A stretch of 64,000 nucleotides of DNA, taken from positions 1 through 64,000 of the forward strand of contig NZ_HE610990.1 in assembly GCF_000285535.1 (NCBI RefSeq). The letters are read 5' to 3'. Every line of letters starts with the position of its first letter. Position 1 is the stretch's first letter. Source of the DNA: Bacillus timonensis (GTDB lineage: Bacteria > Bacillota > Bacilli > Bacillales > Bacillaceae_L). Shown one piece after another: positions 44,592-53,403 of the stretch. The translations under genes were made by a program, and so were the position numbers. The notes beneath the pieces are model-generated. The model was not told where the DNA came from, made no database searches, and saw nothing but the letters and a program-made list of their open reading frames with translations.

Positions 44592-45449
44592 TTAATGAAT
44601 ATTTTTATCTACATACCGACCATAGTCTGGAATTGCAATCTGGTCAAAATCCCTAACCAATTTTGCCAAGGATTGTTCCAACAGCTCCCCTGCCATCGGT
44701 AAGCCATGTCCTGTAACCGCAACACTTGGCTTTAACTGTTCCAAAGTTTCAACAGACGTTTTTGCAGCTTGCCAATCAGTTGTTAAATAGCGGGGTGGAC
44801 CACTGATTTCCTGTTCTTGCGTAAGCACTTTATACAGAGACTCTTGCTTTACAGTCACGAATGCGTCCCCCACAATAAGAGCTCGGTCTTTTTCACGAAA
44901 AAAAGAGACATGACCAGGCGCATGGCCAGGAGAATGAATCCAACGAAAGTCCGGCAAATGAGGAACTGTACCATCGGCTGGCAGCTTTTCTACATGACTT
45001 CCTAACTGGATTGGCTCGTTCGGAAATAGCGGTGACATTTTCGCAACCATTCCGCCTTCTACCGTCGGGTCTGGTTCAGGATAGCTTTTTTGCCCTGTTA
45101 AAAATGGCATTTCTAATTCATGAGCGAAGACAGGTACATCCCAGTGCTCTACTAACTCAACGATTGCACCAACATGATCGAAATGTCCATGTGTTAAGAG
45201 AATTGCCTTCGGACGGCTATCCGTTCCAAAGCGTTCCTCACAAACGGCAATCATTTCCTCAGAAGAACCTGGCATTCCCGCGTCCACAATCACATAATCG
45301 GATGAACCAGGCTCTCCAACTAGAATAAAGTTTACGATTTGAATGGTATGGGAATAAATATCTGGTAACACTTGGATTCCCACCCCACTAGCGATTGAGG
45401 TTGCTGGGATAAATTTATAATCACTACCGTATTGCATGTCCTTCTCCAT
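44592..45449 (-). CDS. MBL-fold metallo-hydrolase
   Basis: A 285-residue metallo-beta-lactamase-fold protein. The metal motif LTHGHFDHVGAI, a second His in HSPGHAPGHVSF, and GDAF and TGHGLPM elements are present, a glyoxalase II/AHL-lactonase-like set. The substrate is unknown. ATG at 45449 has AAGGAGG 6 nt upstream. Confidence 0.87.
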   Translation of the reverse strand: MEKDMQYGSDYKFIPATSIASGVGIQVLPDIYSHTIQIVNFILVGEPGSSDYVIVDAGMPGSSEEMIAVCEERFGTDSRPKAILLTHGHFDHVGAIVELVEHWDVPVFAHELEMPFLTGQKSYPEPDPTVEGGMVAKMSPLFPNEPIQLGSHVEKLPADGTVPHLPDFRWIHSPGHAPGHVSFFREKDRALIVGDAFVTVKQESLYKVLTQEQEISGPPRYLTTDWQAAKTSVETLEQLKPSVAVTGHGLPMAGELLEQSLAKLVRDFDQIAIPDYGRYVDKNIH

Positions 45450-45527
45450 CTGTATCCTCCTTACACGATGCATAGCATTAGTGTTTCACAGGATTAGTAT
45501 TTTATTTATGCTAAAAGGACCTCCACA

Positions 45528-45827
45528 TTATTCACCTAGGTTAGACAACCACTGTTTTAATTTACACTTTGGATAGTAGACATTCCCATTTAATACAATA
45601 TGCGGGATATCCGGATGCTCTTTAATTAATTCTTTTGCATCCTCTTTTGATACCCCAATATGATAATAGATATCCTTTTCCTTTATTAGTTCATATAAAT
45701 CCTCTTCCTCAAGTTTATCCATGACACCTCTCGCTTGGGGATTTTTAAAATTTTTCAAACCATCCCCAATAAAATAACCGGCAATCGCAATCCCGATTCC
45801 TATAAACACTTCCACCTTTTCACCCAC
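45528..45827 (-). CDS. Membrane-anchored protein with an excisionase-like HTH
   Basis: A protein of up to 99 residues. An N-terminal hydrophobic helix (VFIGIGIAIAGYFIGDGL) is followed by a charged linker and a segment YYHIGVSKEDAKELIKEHPD...VYYPKCKLKQWL that looks like the MerR/excisionase (HTH_17) helix-turn-helix with its wing. The combination of a membrane anchor and a DNA-binding-like domain is unusual. It starts with GTG; a second GTG six codons later is possible. Confidence 0.6.
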   Translation of the reverse strand: MGEKVEVFIGIGIAIAGYFIGDGLKNFKNPQARGVMDKLEEEDLYELIKEKDIYYHIGVSKEDAKELIKEHPDIPHIVLNGNVYYPKCKLKQWLSNLGE

Positions 45828-45898
45828 TTTATGTAGTCAATTAAGTACGAATCATTTAATGTATCTACGATTATTTTTGTAAAAAGTTTCATTTCAAT

Positions 45899-45927
45899 CA
45901 AAAAGGAACCGGTACAACGGTTCCTTC
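45899..45927 (-). terminator. Terminator of the broken membrane-protein gene
   Basis: AAGGAACCG and CGGTTCCTT form a perfect stem with a 6-nt loop; on the minus strand five T residues follow. Confidence 0.8.
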
Positions 45928-45932
45928 ACTAA

Positions 45933-46417
45933 CTATTTTTTAATTCGTTTTGGATAATGAAAAATCATCCGCAAAATTGTGTAAAATAATAAAATAAATA
46001 CAATTGTATTCACAATCCAATGGGTGCCAATTAGTAAGTTAGCAACCGCAAAAAAGATTATCGGTTTGGTTAACGCAAACGCGCACATCTTCCATAGAAA
46101 TTGAAATTTCAACTGCCGATGTGTAAGCTTGCTGACTCCAACACCAATCCCTGCTAAAACTGAAATTCCTGCGATTCCTAAAAATAGCATGAGAAACGGG
46201 TAAAAAGAAGGACCTGAATAACATAAATATTTTGAGGGATGTCACTTTCCATATAGGAATCATCCAAAAGTAAATTGATTTCAACTGGAAGTGCGACGAT
46301 AAACAATAATAAAATCAGGAACAGGATCGTATTCCTCATTTCAAGTTTATTCAGCCGTTTCATCGCTACCTTATTTGGTAATTGCAAACTATCTATAAAA
46401 GTAGACATGAGTTTCAC
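45933..46417 (-). pseudogene. Small integral membrane protein gene with an apparent frameshift
   Basis: Two frames overlap by 13 bp. The first (46178-46417, GTG start) encodes a helix (TILFLILLLFIVALPV) and ends in QVLLFTRFSCYF; the second continues as PSFYPFLMLFLGIAGISVLAG with three more helices and a basic end (YPKRIKK). Joining them near 46215 by a one-base shift gives one protein of about 160 residues. The internal ATG of the second frame has no ribosome binding site, which favours a broken single gene over two genes. Family not recognised. Confidence 0.5.
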
Positions 46418-46454
46418 ATAAAGCCACTCGCTTTGTATAAAAATGTACTAATTT

Positions 46455-46491
46455 AAAGATACCTCTCCGCTAGTAAAAAGGAAAGGTATCC
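46455..46491 (-). terminator. Terminator of the flavin reductase gene
   Basis: GATACCT-TTCC pairs with GGAG-AGGTATC on the minus strand, followed by TTTAAATT. It lies 8 bp past the stop. Confidence 0.65.
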
Positions 46492-46498
46492 ACAGATC

Positions 46499-46993
46499 TT
46501 ATTTATAAAATTCGTCAGGAATTTTACCGAATTTACGGTCGTGATAAAGAAGTGGTGGCTTACTGTAATTCTCAATCTCAACCACTTCACCGATAAGGAT
46601 TGTATGGTCGCCCGCTTCAACAGTCTTAAAGGTTTTGCAGTGTAAGACACCCGTAGTTCCCTTAAGAATTGGAAGATTATTATCAGACATCTCCCATTCA
46701 CAGTTACCAAAGCGATCTGTTCCCTTGCTCGCAAAAAGGGCACAAATATCCCCTTGATCACCAGCTAATACATGTACCGCAAATTTATCAGCTTTTGTAA
46801 AAATATCGTAAGTGGAAACTCTCTTATCAATTGACCATAAAATCAACAATGGATCTAATGAAACAGAGGCAAATGAGTTTACCGTAAGCCCAAGCGGCAC
46901 TCCATTTTCATCGGTTGTTGTTACAACCGTTACACCTGTCGGATAATTCCCCATGACGTCCTTAAAAGTTTGTACTTTTGTCTGATTATCCAA
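46499..46993 (-). CDS. Flavin reductase family protein (FMN-binding)
   Basis: A 164-residue FMN-binding split-barrel protein. It shows VMGNYPTGVTVVTT, GLTVNSFASVSLDPLLI and GDHTILIGEVVEIE, the HpaC/flavin reductase pattern. Such enzymes supply reduced flavin to a partner monooxygenase or oxidoreductase, none of which is adjacent. TTG at 46993 is chosen from AAAGGTG 8 nt upstream. Confidence 0.87.
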   Translation of the reverse strand: MDNQTKVQTFKDVMGNYPTGVTVVTTTDENGVPLGLTVNSFASVSLDPLLILWSIDKRVSTYDIFTKADKFAVHVLAGDQGDICALFASKGTDRFGNCEWEMSDNNLPILKGTTGVLHCKTFKTVEAGDHTILIGEVVEIENYSKPPLLYHDRKFGKIPDEFYK

Positions 46994-47129
46994 TGTTTCA
47001 CACACCTTTCTACACAATGACTTTCTTATTTATTTTCGCTATTTCAAAAATTCTTGATATTAGCTTACATAAAACGGTTATTTTTACTATATCATGATTA
47101 TCATGACAATTCTATTTGAATGCATTACG

Positions 47130-47975
47130 TTAGCGCTTATAGATATTCTCCTGGCGAATCCATTTTGTTGCGACCCACTTTTCACCTTCAGATACTGGAA
47201 TACTTGAATGAAGGGACATGCGATCTACCTCTCCCTTACTATTACCGTACTGAAAATACACAGCTGACCCTTTCTTAGGTACAATCGATACGCCAGCTTT
47301 AGGAAAGACCGTTTCTCCTCCTGCAGGTACGTCATTTAAATAGATAAGGAACGTTCCCACCCGCTGGCCACCTTTTTCGGGGACAACCTTACTCTGCGGG
47401 AAATAATCAAAATGGCTTTTATATTCCTCGCCAATTCCATAATTTAAAACTTGAAGACCTTCCCCATTTTCAACAGGAAATTCTATTAATTCCGCAATTC
47501 GTTTTTCTACTTTTTTAATAAACTCATTTTCTTGTAGATAAAAAGACATACCTTTACTAGTTCGACCGGTTGCCGCTTTTTCTTCACCAGTCTTCGGATC
47601 AATGACGGTTGAAGGCTTGAGACGTTCTCTGGACATTTCAATTAACTGGTCACATTCCTCTTCGCTTAAAAAATAATCTAAATGTAAAATAAATGGCTTT
47701 TCTACCTTTGAGAGAACTTTGATTTCACGGTCGCTTGTACGTAAAATACTTCCCTTCTTCGCAATTTGGGGCTGTTCATATTCATATGGAGCATGTACAC
47801 CTGGTGTATTTATTGGTTTATTTCCTACAATTCGAAACAGAGTTGTATAAGAGAGTCTAGGATCATATCCTTTTCGAATCATGGCGTCAACAATTGCTTC
47901 TGGGTTAACACCACTGTTTAACGTTTTAATAATCCAATCCATGAGTGCACCTGGAATTTGATTCACTTTCTCCAT
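47130..47975 (-). CDS. 2OG-Fe(II) oxygenase, prolyl 4-hydroxylase-like
   Basis: A 281-residue dioxygenase. The N-terminal 70 residues form a helical extension; the catalytic double-stranded helix includes YKSHFDYF (His and Asp iron ligands), GTFLIYLNDVPAGGETVFP, and the distal His in MSLHSSIPV with a 2-oxoglutarate-binding Lys in GEKWVATKWIR. Bacillus anthracis and B. cereus have a related P4H acting on collagen-like or EF-Tu peptides; the substrate here is unknown. ATG at 47975 has AAAGGAGAGG upstream. Confidence 0.87.
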   Translation of the reverse strand: MEKVNQIPGALMDWIIKTLNSGVNPEAIVDAMIRKGYDPRLSYTTLFRIVGNKPINTPGVHAPYEYEQPQIAKKGSILRTSDREIKVLSKVEKPFILHLDYFLSEEECDQLIEMSRERLKPSTVIDPKTGEEKAATGRTSKGMSFYLQENEFIKKVEKRIAELIEFPVENGEGLQVLNYGIGEEYKSHFDYFPQSKVVPEKGGQRVGTFLIYLNDVPAGGETVFPKAGVSIVPKKGSAVYFQYGNSKGEVDRMSLHSSIPVSEGEKWVATKWIRQENIYKR

Positions 47976-48020
47976 TTCTACCTCTCCTTTATAGCCCTTA
48001 ATTGATTGGTTTTGGGACAA

Positions 48021-48384
48021 GAATCCTGACCCACCATTTCTGTGTAATCCCTTACATACTATTGTAATATATACGAGTTAAAATGTGGTAGTAATTACTT
48101 TTTTTCCAAAATTTTTGAGGTAGGTATGTTTTTTGATTATAAAAGTCACCAGAGTGTAGTTCCTTTCAACAGATTGATGTTTGCTGAAGACCCGAACGTG
48201 GATCAGGCATACCTGAAATATCCTTCATTTTGCTTATGAAGTCCCGAACAAGACGAAAACGCTCCGAAAAGTACATCATCCACCTCATGAGGTCACGAAC
48301 ATGACCCATACACAAAAGAAAAGTCCTTCATCCAAAAATCCGCATCGCCTTAAACCAAATAACTTCTCCTAAAATAGTAAAAGG
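48021..48384. other. Intergenic region without a recognisable gene
   Basis: About 365 bp between the prolyl hydroxylase-like gene and the TipA-type gene. Several short phrases built on CCGAAC or CACGAAC recur near 48190-48310, but without regular spacing. I see nothing else to support. Confidence 0.4.
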
Positions 48385-48407
48385 CAAGACCTAAACGATC
48401 TCGCCCC
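48385..48407 (-). terminator. Terminator of the TipA/Mta-type gene
   Basis: GGCGAGATC and GGTCTTGCC pair fully with G-U wobbles; on the minus strand TTTTACTATTTT follows. Confidence 0.75.
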
Positions 48408-48415
48408 TAATCTCC

Positions 48416-49183
48416 TTATTCGCTTTTTTTCCCCGTATACACATGGATGGCGTCTCGTAAGAATTTCGCAGTTCCTGGCTGTTCTTTGTCATAATAGGCT
48501 GTGAATCTCTCGTCATCGACATACATTTGTGCAACACCCGCATGTGCTTCTTTACTGTAACTTGGCCAGTAGTACATCAGCCACTGTTTGTGCATATCAG
48601 CTGCTTTTTGCGCTAGTTCGCCTGCAGGGTCACCTGCCTTCATTGCGTCACGTAAGGTTTCCATTAATTCTTCACCTAACCGAGTCGCTGCATCATGAGC
48701 TTCTTTTGACATATTCATGAATTTCTCATTTGATTGATTAACGGTTTCTTCACCATATTTTTCGCGGATTTCTTTTCCGTATTTTCTCTCGTTCTCTTCA
48801 ATGGCTTTCTTTTTAAAGCCTTCAAATTTCTCTTGGTCAGACATGCTCATTCTCCCTTCTTTTTGCGCAATGGTTTTTTCGACATTCGCAATCAGTAAAT
48901 CGATTTGCTTTCGTTTATCAAGGAGCTGCTCTCGATGTTCCTGTAGAGCCCTGAATTCATCGAAAGCAGGATTCGTTATGATTTGTTTGATATCAGTTAG
49001 ATTGACTCCGAGTTCACGGTAAAAAAGAATTTGTTGAAGACGATTGACTTCATCTTGGCCATAAATTCGGTAACCAGATGAATTGACTCTTGCCGGCTTA
49101 AGAATCCCAATTTCATCATAATAACGTAGTGTTCTTGCACTTACTCCTGCTAATTTTGCAAGCCTTTGAACCGTGTATTCCAT
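48416..49183 (-). CDS. MerR-family regulator with TipAS effector domain (Mta-like)
   Basis: A 255-residue activator. The N-terminal MerR domain reads YTVQRLAKLAGVSARTLRYY and DEIGILKPARVNSSGYRIY; a long dimerisation helix follows; the C-terminal 110 residues are a TipAS antibiotic-recognition domain (YYWPSYSKEAHAG, AQMYVDDERFTAYYD). Mta of B. subtilis activates the multidrug pumps Bmr and Blt. The adjacent swrC pump gene is a possible target by position only, since it has its own TetR regulator. ATG at 49183 follows GGGGGTGAGG. Confidence 0.88.
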   Translation of the reverse strand: MEYTVQRLAKLAGVSARTLRYYDEIGILKPARVNSSGYRIYGQDEVNRLQQILFYRELGVNLTDIKQIITNPAFDEFRALQEHREQLLDKRKQIDLLIANVEKTIAQKEGRMSMSDQEKFEGFKKKAIEENERKYGKEIREKYGEETVNQSNEKFMNMSKEAHDAATRLGEELMETLRDAMKAGDPAGELAQKAADMHKQWLMYYWPSYSKEAHAGVAQMYVDDERFTAYYDKEQPGTAKFLRDAIHVYTGKKSE

Positions 49184-49347
49184 CTCCTCACCCCCTGATA
49201 TCTTCACTTTACACCTTTACGCAACGTCAAGGTCAACACTTCTTCTGAAATACTTTTTGTTACCAACATAAGAAATGTCGCTTGGCTAAAGCCGAACCCA
49301 AAAGAAAAGCCCTACAAGATAAATATTACCTTGCAGGGCATAAACAA

Positions 49348-52300
49348 TTAGTTTTCTTGAATATTTTTACGGTCTTTCTTAAACATTTTAGACAAGATTT
49401 CATATACAATTGGAACCACCAAAAGTGTTAATAAAGTCGAACTAGCAAGCCCACCGATAACAGTAATACCAAGCCCTTTCGAAATTAAACCACCGCCGCC
49501 TTCACCAAATAATAACGGAATTAACGCACCGATTGTGGCAATTGCCGTCATAAGGATTGGACGTAAACGAGTAGAACCGGCTTCAAGAACAGCCTCACGC
49601 ATTGTCATTCCATCACGTTCCATATGAATGATACGGTCTACGAGAACAATCGCGTTTGTTACAACGATACCAATCAACATCAACAGACCCATCATTACCG
49701 AAACGGAAATGGTCTCATCGGCAATCAGTAATCCAACAAACGAACCGATTACTGCAAATGGGAGTGAGAACAGAATGGCAAATGGTGCAACTCCTTCACC
49801 AAATGTCACAACTAAAATGAAGTAGACAATTGCAATCGCTGCAAGCATTGCAAGACCTAACTGAGTAAATGTTTCAACCATGTCTGCTTGAACACCTGCA
49901 ACTCCTAATGTTACACCTTTTGGAAGGTCTAGCTCATCAATTTCTTTTCCAACCTTGGATGTGACCTTCGAAATATCGTCGCCGATTATGTTTCCTGAAA
50001 CGGACGCATAGTACTCACCCTTGCTTCGAGCAAGTGTATTTAAGGTTGTTCCTTCCTTAACCGTTACTAGGTCAGAAAGTGGCATTGTCGTGCCTGTTGC
50101 AGTTGGTACTTGTGTTGCTAGAAGATCATCGATTGATTTAGGCTGAGCAACTTCTTCTTGCTGAACAATTACCTCTAATGTATTACCATCTTTTTCAACA
50201 GTTGTTAAAACGTCTTGTGAACGATCAGGGTTTAGCATCATTACAATTTGACCAGTTGTTAGTCCATATTGCAATAATTCATCCTGCTCAACATTGAATG
50301 TGTACTCTACATACGCATCCTCCGCACTTGAAGAAACATCCTCCAAGCCGTCTTCATCCTTCATGACACCTTCAACCATATCAACTGCGTCGTAAAGCTT
50401 ATCTAAATCTTCACTGTATAATGTATAACTTACTTCATTTGTACTCATCGACATAGAAGAGAAGTTCTGGCTCTTCCACTCCCCTGATTGGCCAATGTTG
50501 AATACATACTCTTCAATCTCTTCACGGACTTCTGGGAAGTCCTCCATTTCAGGGTCGAAAATGAGATACATGAGTGCGCCGTCACCGCCGCCTCCCATCA
50601 TGGCTGCCATTGGGTCTCCACTTTCTGTAACAGAAACTTGAAGAATATCAATATCTTCACGTTTTAATAGCTCTTCTTCAACTTCAGCTACATTTTCCAA
50701 TGTTTCATCCTTTAATTCACCAGTTCCTGGTGTATAGGTTAAATACATAACCTTTTCTTCTTCACTACCCATAAAACTAAAGCCGATTAAAGGTGTTAAC
50801 GCTAAGCTACCCGCTAATAACAAAATCGAAAGTACTGACACAATAATTTTATGGTTCAGTGACCAATTTAAAATGCCTTTATACCAGTTCGCAAGTTTAC
50901 CTGCTTCTTTATGTTTTGCCTCTGCCTTTTCAATATAAAGCTGCTTCTTAAATAATGTATGTGATAGTGCAGGTACAATTGTGATTGCAACTAGTAATGA
51001 AGCTCCTAGAGCGAAAGTCATTGTTAATGCGAATGGCATAAACAATTCTCCAACCATTCCACCTACAAATACAAGTGGTGCAAAAACCGCAACCGTAACT
51101 AAGGTAGATGAAAGAATTGGCTTGAACATTTCAATGGTTGCTTCACGAATTAATGCACGACCGTTTAATTTTTCTTCTTTTAAATGCATTCGTCGATAAA
51201 TATTTTCTACTACTACGATGGAGTCATCAATGACACGTCCAATCGCAACCGTAACGGCTCCTAATGTCATTAAGTTTAACGTGATATCCATCCACTTAAG
51301 CAGTAATAATGCCATAAAAATAGAGACCGGTATCGATACAATTGAAATAATTGTAGATCTAAAGTTTCGTAAGAAAAGTAGAATAATTAATACCGCGATT
51401 AAGCCACCAAATAGTGCCTTTTCCACCATTGTTGCAACAGACTCTTCAATTGGTTCACCCTGGTCAAGGGATACATCAATAGTAAGACCTTCAATTCGGT
51501 TCTGCTCGTCTTTAATGAGATCTTTTACTTCATTTACAACATCCACTGTGTTTGCTTGTTGCTCTTTCACAATTTGAATCGCAATGGCGTCTTTTCCGTT
51601 CGTACGTGAAACAGATTGAACACGCCCAACCTCTTCGATTGTTGCGATATCACCTAATTTCACGAATGGTACGGGATTGTTTTCAGAAGGTGTAACGGGA
51701 ATTACCATTTCTTTCAATTCATTTGCTGTCATGAATTTACCGTCAATCGAAACCGCTTGTTCACCTTCTTTAAATTCAAAAAGACCTAATGATACAGCCA
51801 TATCACTAGCTTGAATCATTTCCTTAACTGTGTCTTCTGTTAAGTCAAGCTTTGCCATTTTTTCTTTATTATAAGTTAGTTGTACTTCCTCAATATGTTG
51901 ACCAGTGATGGTTGCGGAACCGACCCCATCAAGCTTTTCAATTTTAGGAAGTAAAACATCTTCAACTGTTGATGTTAATTCCACAATATCTTCAGTTGAA
52001 CTACTTACACTTAATGCCACGACTGGCATCATATTCATGCTAATTGCCGTAATAACAGGCTCTTGTGCATTTTCTGGTAAAGTAACTGCGTCTAATGCAG
52101 ACTGCAGGGCACGTTTAGCCTCGTCCATATCCTCACCATAGTCATATTCAACTTGAATATTCGACATGTTGGAATAGGAATTTGAATAGACAGATTTAAC
52201 CCCTTCAAGCCCCTCAACCGCCTTTTCAATTGGCATCGAGACATCTTCCATCACCTGTTCAGGAGTGGCACCTGGATATACATCCATCACCATTAGAAAT

Positions 52301-52434
52301 GGAATCGATATATCTGGAATCGTTTCTGTCTTCATTTGTGTACCTGAATATATTCCTGATACCGTTATAATGATTGTTAATAACCAAACCGCAAGTTTGT
52401 TTTTTAATACAAAATTGGCTATACCTCTCAACAC
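49348..52434 (-). CDS. swrC: RND-family efflux transporter SwrC
   Basis: A 1028-residue RND pump with twelve transmembrane helices and two large extracytoplasmic loops. VYPGATPEQVMEDVSMPIEKAVEGLEG-type porter sequence and GAVTVAIGRVIDDSIVVVENI in TM4 (with the proton-relay Asp) are typical. A Gly/Met-rich stretch (AAMMGGGGDG) lies in the second loop. In B. subtilis SwrC (YerP) exports surfactin and is needed for swarming. It starts with GTG. No membrane-fusion or outer-membrane partner is adjacent, as expected in a Gram-positive. Confidence 0.92.
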   Translation of the reverse strand: MLRGIANFVLKNKLAVWLLTIIITVSGIYSGTQMKTETIPDISIPFLMVMDVYPGATPEQVMEDVSMPIEKAVEGLEGVKSVYSNSYSNMSNIQVEYDYGEDMDEAKRALQSALDAVTLPENAQEPVITAISMNMMPVVALSVSSSTEDIVELTSTVEDVLLPKIEKLDGVGSATITGQHIEEVQLTYNKEKMAKLDLTEDTVKEMIQASDMAVSLGLFEFKEGEQAVSIDGKFMTANELKEMVIPVTPSENNPVPFVKLGDIATIEEVGRVQSVSRTNGKDAIAIQIVKEQQANTVDVVNEVKDLIKDEQNRIEGLTIDVSLDQGEPIEESVATMVEKALFGGLIAVLIILLFLRNFRSTIISIVSIPVSIFMALLLLKWMDITLNLMTLGAVTVAIGRVIDDSIVVVENIYRRMHLKEEKLNGRALIREATIEMFKPILSSTLVTVAVFAPLVFVGGMVGELFMPFALTMTFALGASLLVAITIVPALSHTLFKKQLYIEKAEAKHKEAGKLANWYKGILNWSLNHKIIVSVLSILLLAGSLALTPLIGFSFMGSEEEKVMYLTYTPGTGELKDETLENVAEVEEELLKREDIDILQVSVTESGDPMAAMMGGGGDGALMYLIFDPEMEDFPEVREEIEEYVFNIGQSGEWKSQNFSSMSMSTNEVSYTLYSEDLDKLYDAVDMVEGVMKDEDGLEDVSSSAEDAYVEYTFNVEQDELLQYGLTTGQIVMMLNPDRSQDVLTTVEKDGNTLEVIVQQEEVAQPKSIDDLLATQVPTATGTTMPLSDLVTVKEGTTLNTLARSKGEYYASVSGNIIGDDISKVTSKVGKEIDELDLPKGVTLGVAGVQADMVETFTQLGLAMLAAIAIVYFILVVTFGEGVAPFAILFSLPFAVIGSFVGLLIADETISVSVMMGLLMLIGIVVTNAIVLVDRIIHMERDGMTMREAVLEAGSTRLRPILMTAIATIGALIPLLFGEGGGGLISKGLGITVIGGLASSTLLTLLVVPIVYEILSKMFKKDRKNIQEN

Positions 52435-52474
52435 TTACACCTACCCTAGATTGACTTATTAAACCCATTTATTT

Positions 52475-52503
52475 ATAATAATGACCAATTAGTCATTTGT
52501 CAA
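52475..52503 (-). promoter_or_regulatory. swrC promoter with an operator in its spacer
   Basis: On the minus strand -35 TTGACA (52498-52503) and -10 TATTAT (52475-52480) are 17 nt apart. The spacer is filled by the palindrome ATGACCAATTAGTCAT (52481-52496), the likely site of the divergent TetR repressor. Confidence 0.8.
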
Positions 52504-52530
52504 TGAAAGACAACGGGAGAGAAACAAGAA

Positions 52531-53364
52531 ATGGTGAAAAAACAACTTATCATGGAAAAAGCATTAGAGCTTTTCGCAAAGCAAGGATTCGAAGCAACCT
52601 CTGTTCAACAAATAACAGATCAATGCGGAATTTCAAAGGGAGCTTTTTATCTTTCTTTTAAATCAAAAGATGAATTAATCATCGCCCTAATTGATCAGTT
52701 CATGGAACAAATTTTCACCGACATTGACCACGTAGTCAGAACGAAAAAAGATAAGAATAATCTTCTATTTGAGTATTACTATGTAAGTTTTCAATCGTTT
52801 AAACAACATACAGACTTTGCCAATATTCTAATGAAGGAGTATAACCAGTCTCTTAATGAAAAGCTGATCCTTAAGTTGCACTACTTTGACAAACTTATTA
52901 ATACAACAATTCTTTCGATGATCGAGCGTATCTACGGGAAAAAAGTTGAGCATACAAAATATGATTTACTTTATTGTATTAAAGGGTTTACAAGGATGTA
53001 TTCAGAGCTTTTTTTGTACCAAAAGCTTCCATTGGATATTGACCTTCTTTGCCAGTCCCTAGTTGAAAAAACGAATTTATTGGCAAAAGGGATGTCTCTA
53101 CCTTTCCTGAAAGCAGAGCATATGGAATTATCATTATTTCAATTACAAGGTGAAGTAACGAAGGAACAAATTGTATTGTTAATTGAGGAAAAGGCAAAAG
53201 AAATCGAGGATTCCATTGAGAAAGAGTCATTGCTACTTTTAAAGGAACAGGTTATTGACCAAACGTATAGCCGAGCTATTATTAAGGGTCTTCTAGAAAA
53301 TATCCGTAACTACCCGCATTGTAAATGGGTTGCTTATTTATTGGAAAGATATTTTAAGTTATAA
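52531..53364 (+). CDS. TetR-family repressor (YerO-like)
   Basis: A 277-residue regulator. The N-terminal TetR domain is ALELFAKQGFEATSVQQI followed by CGISKGAFYLSFKSKDELI; the C-terminal part is longer than usual for TetR proteins. Divergence from swrC is the arrangement of yerO-yerP in B. subtilis, where YerO represses the pump. GGGAGAG lies upstream of ATG. Confidence 0.88.
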   Translation: MVKKQLIMEKALELFAKQGFEATSVQQITDQCGISKGAFYLSFKSKDELIIALIDQFMEQIFTDIDHVVRTKKDKNNLLFEYYYVSFQSFKQHTDFANILMKEYNQSLNEKLILKLHYFDKLINTTILSMIERIYGKKVEHTKYDLLYCIKGFTRMYSELFLYQKLPLDIDLLCQSLVEKTNLLAKGMSLPFLKAEHMELSLFQLQGEVTKEQIVLLIEEKAKEIEDSIEKESLLLLKEQVIDQTYSRAIIKGLLENIRNYPHCKWVAYLLERYFKL

Positions 53365-53365
53365 A

Positions 53366-53399
53366 AAAACGGCAGAGCGCTTTGCGTTCTGCCGTTTTC
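53366..53399. terminator. Bidirectional terminator, TetR gene / proA
   Basis: AAAACGGCAGAGCGC and GTTCTGCCGTTTT form a stem of about 12 bp with A residues before and T residues after. Confidence 0.88.
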
Positions 53400-53403
53400 A
53401 TTG

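Noticed and set aside
48021-48384. Short CCGAAC/CACGAAC phrases as a repeat family
   Set aside because: Spacing and length are irregular and no two copies match beyond about 8 bp.
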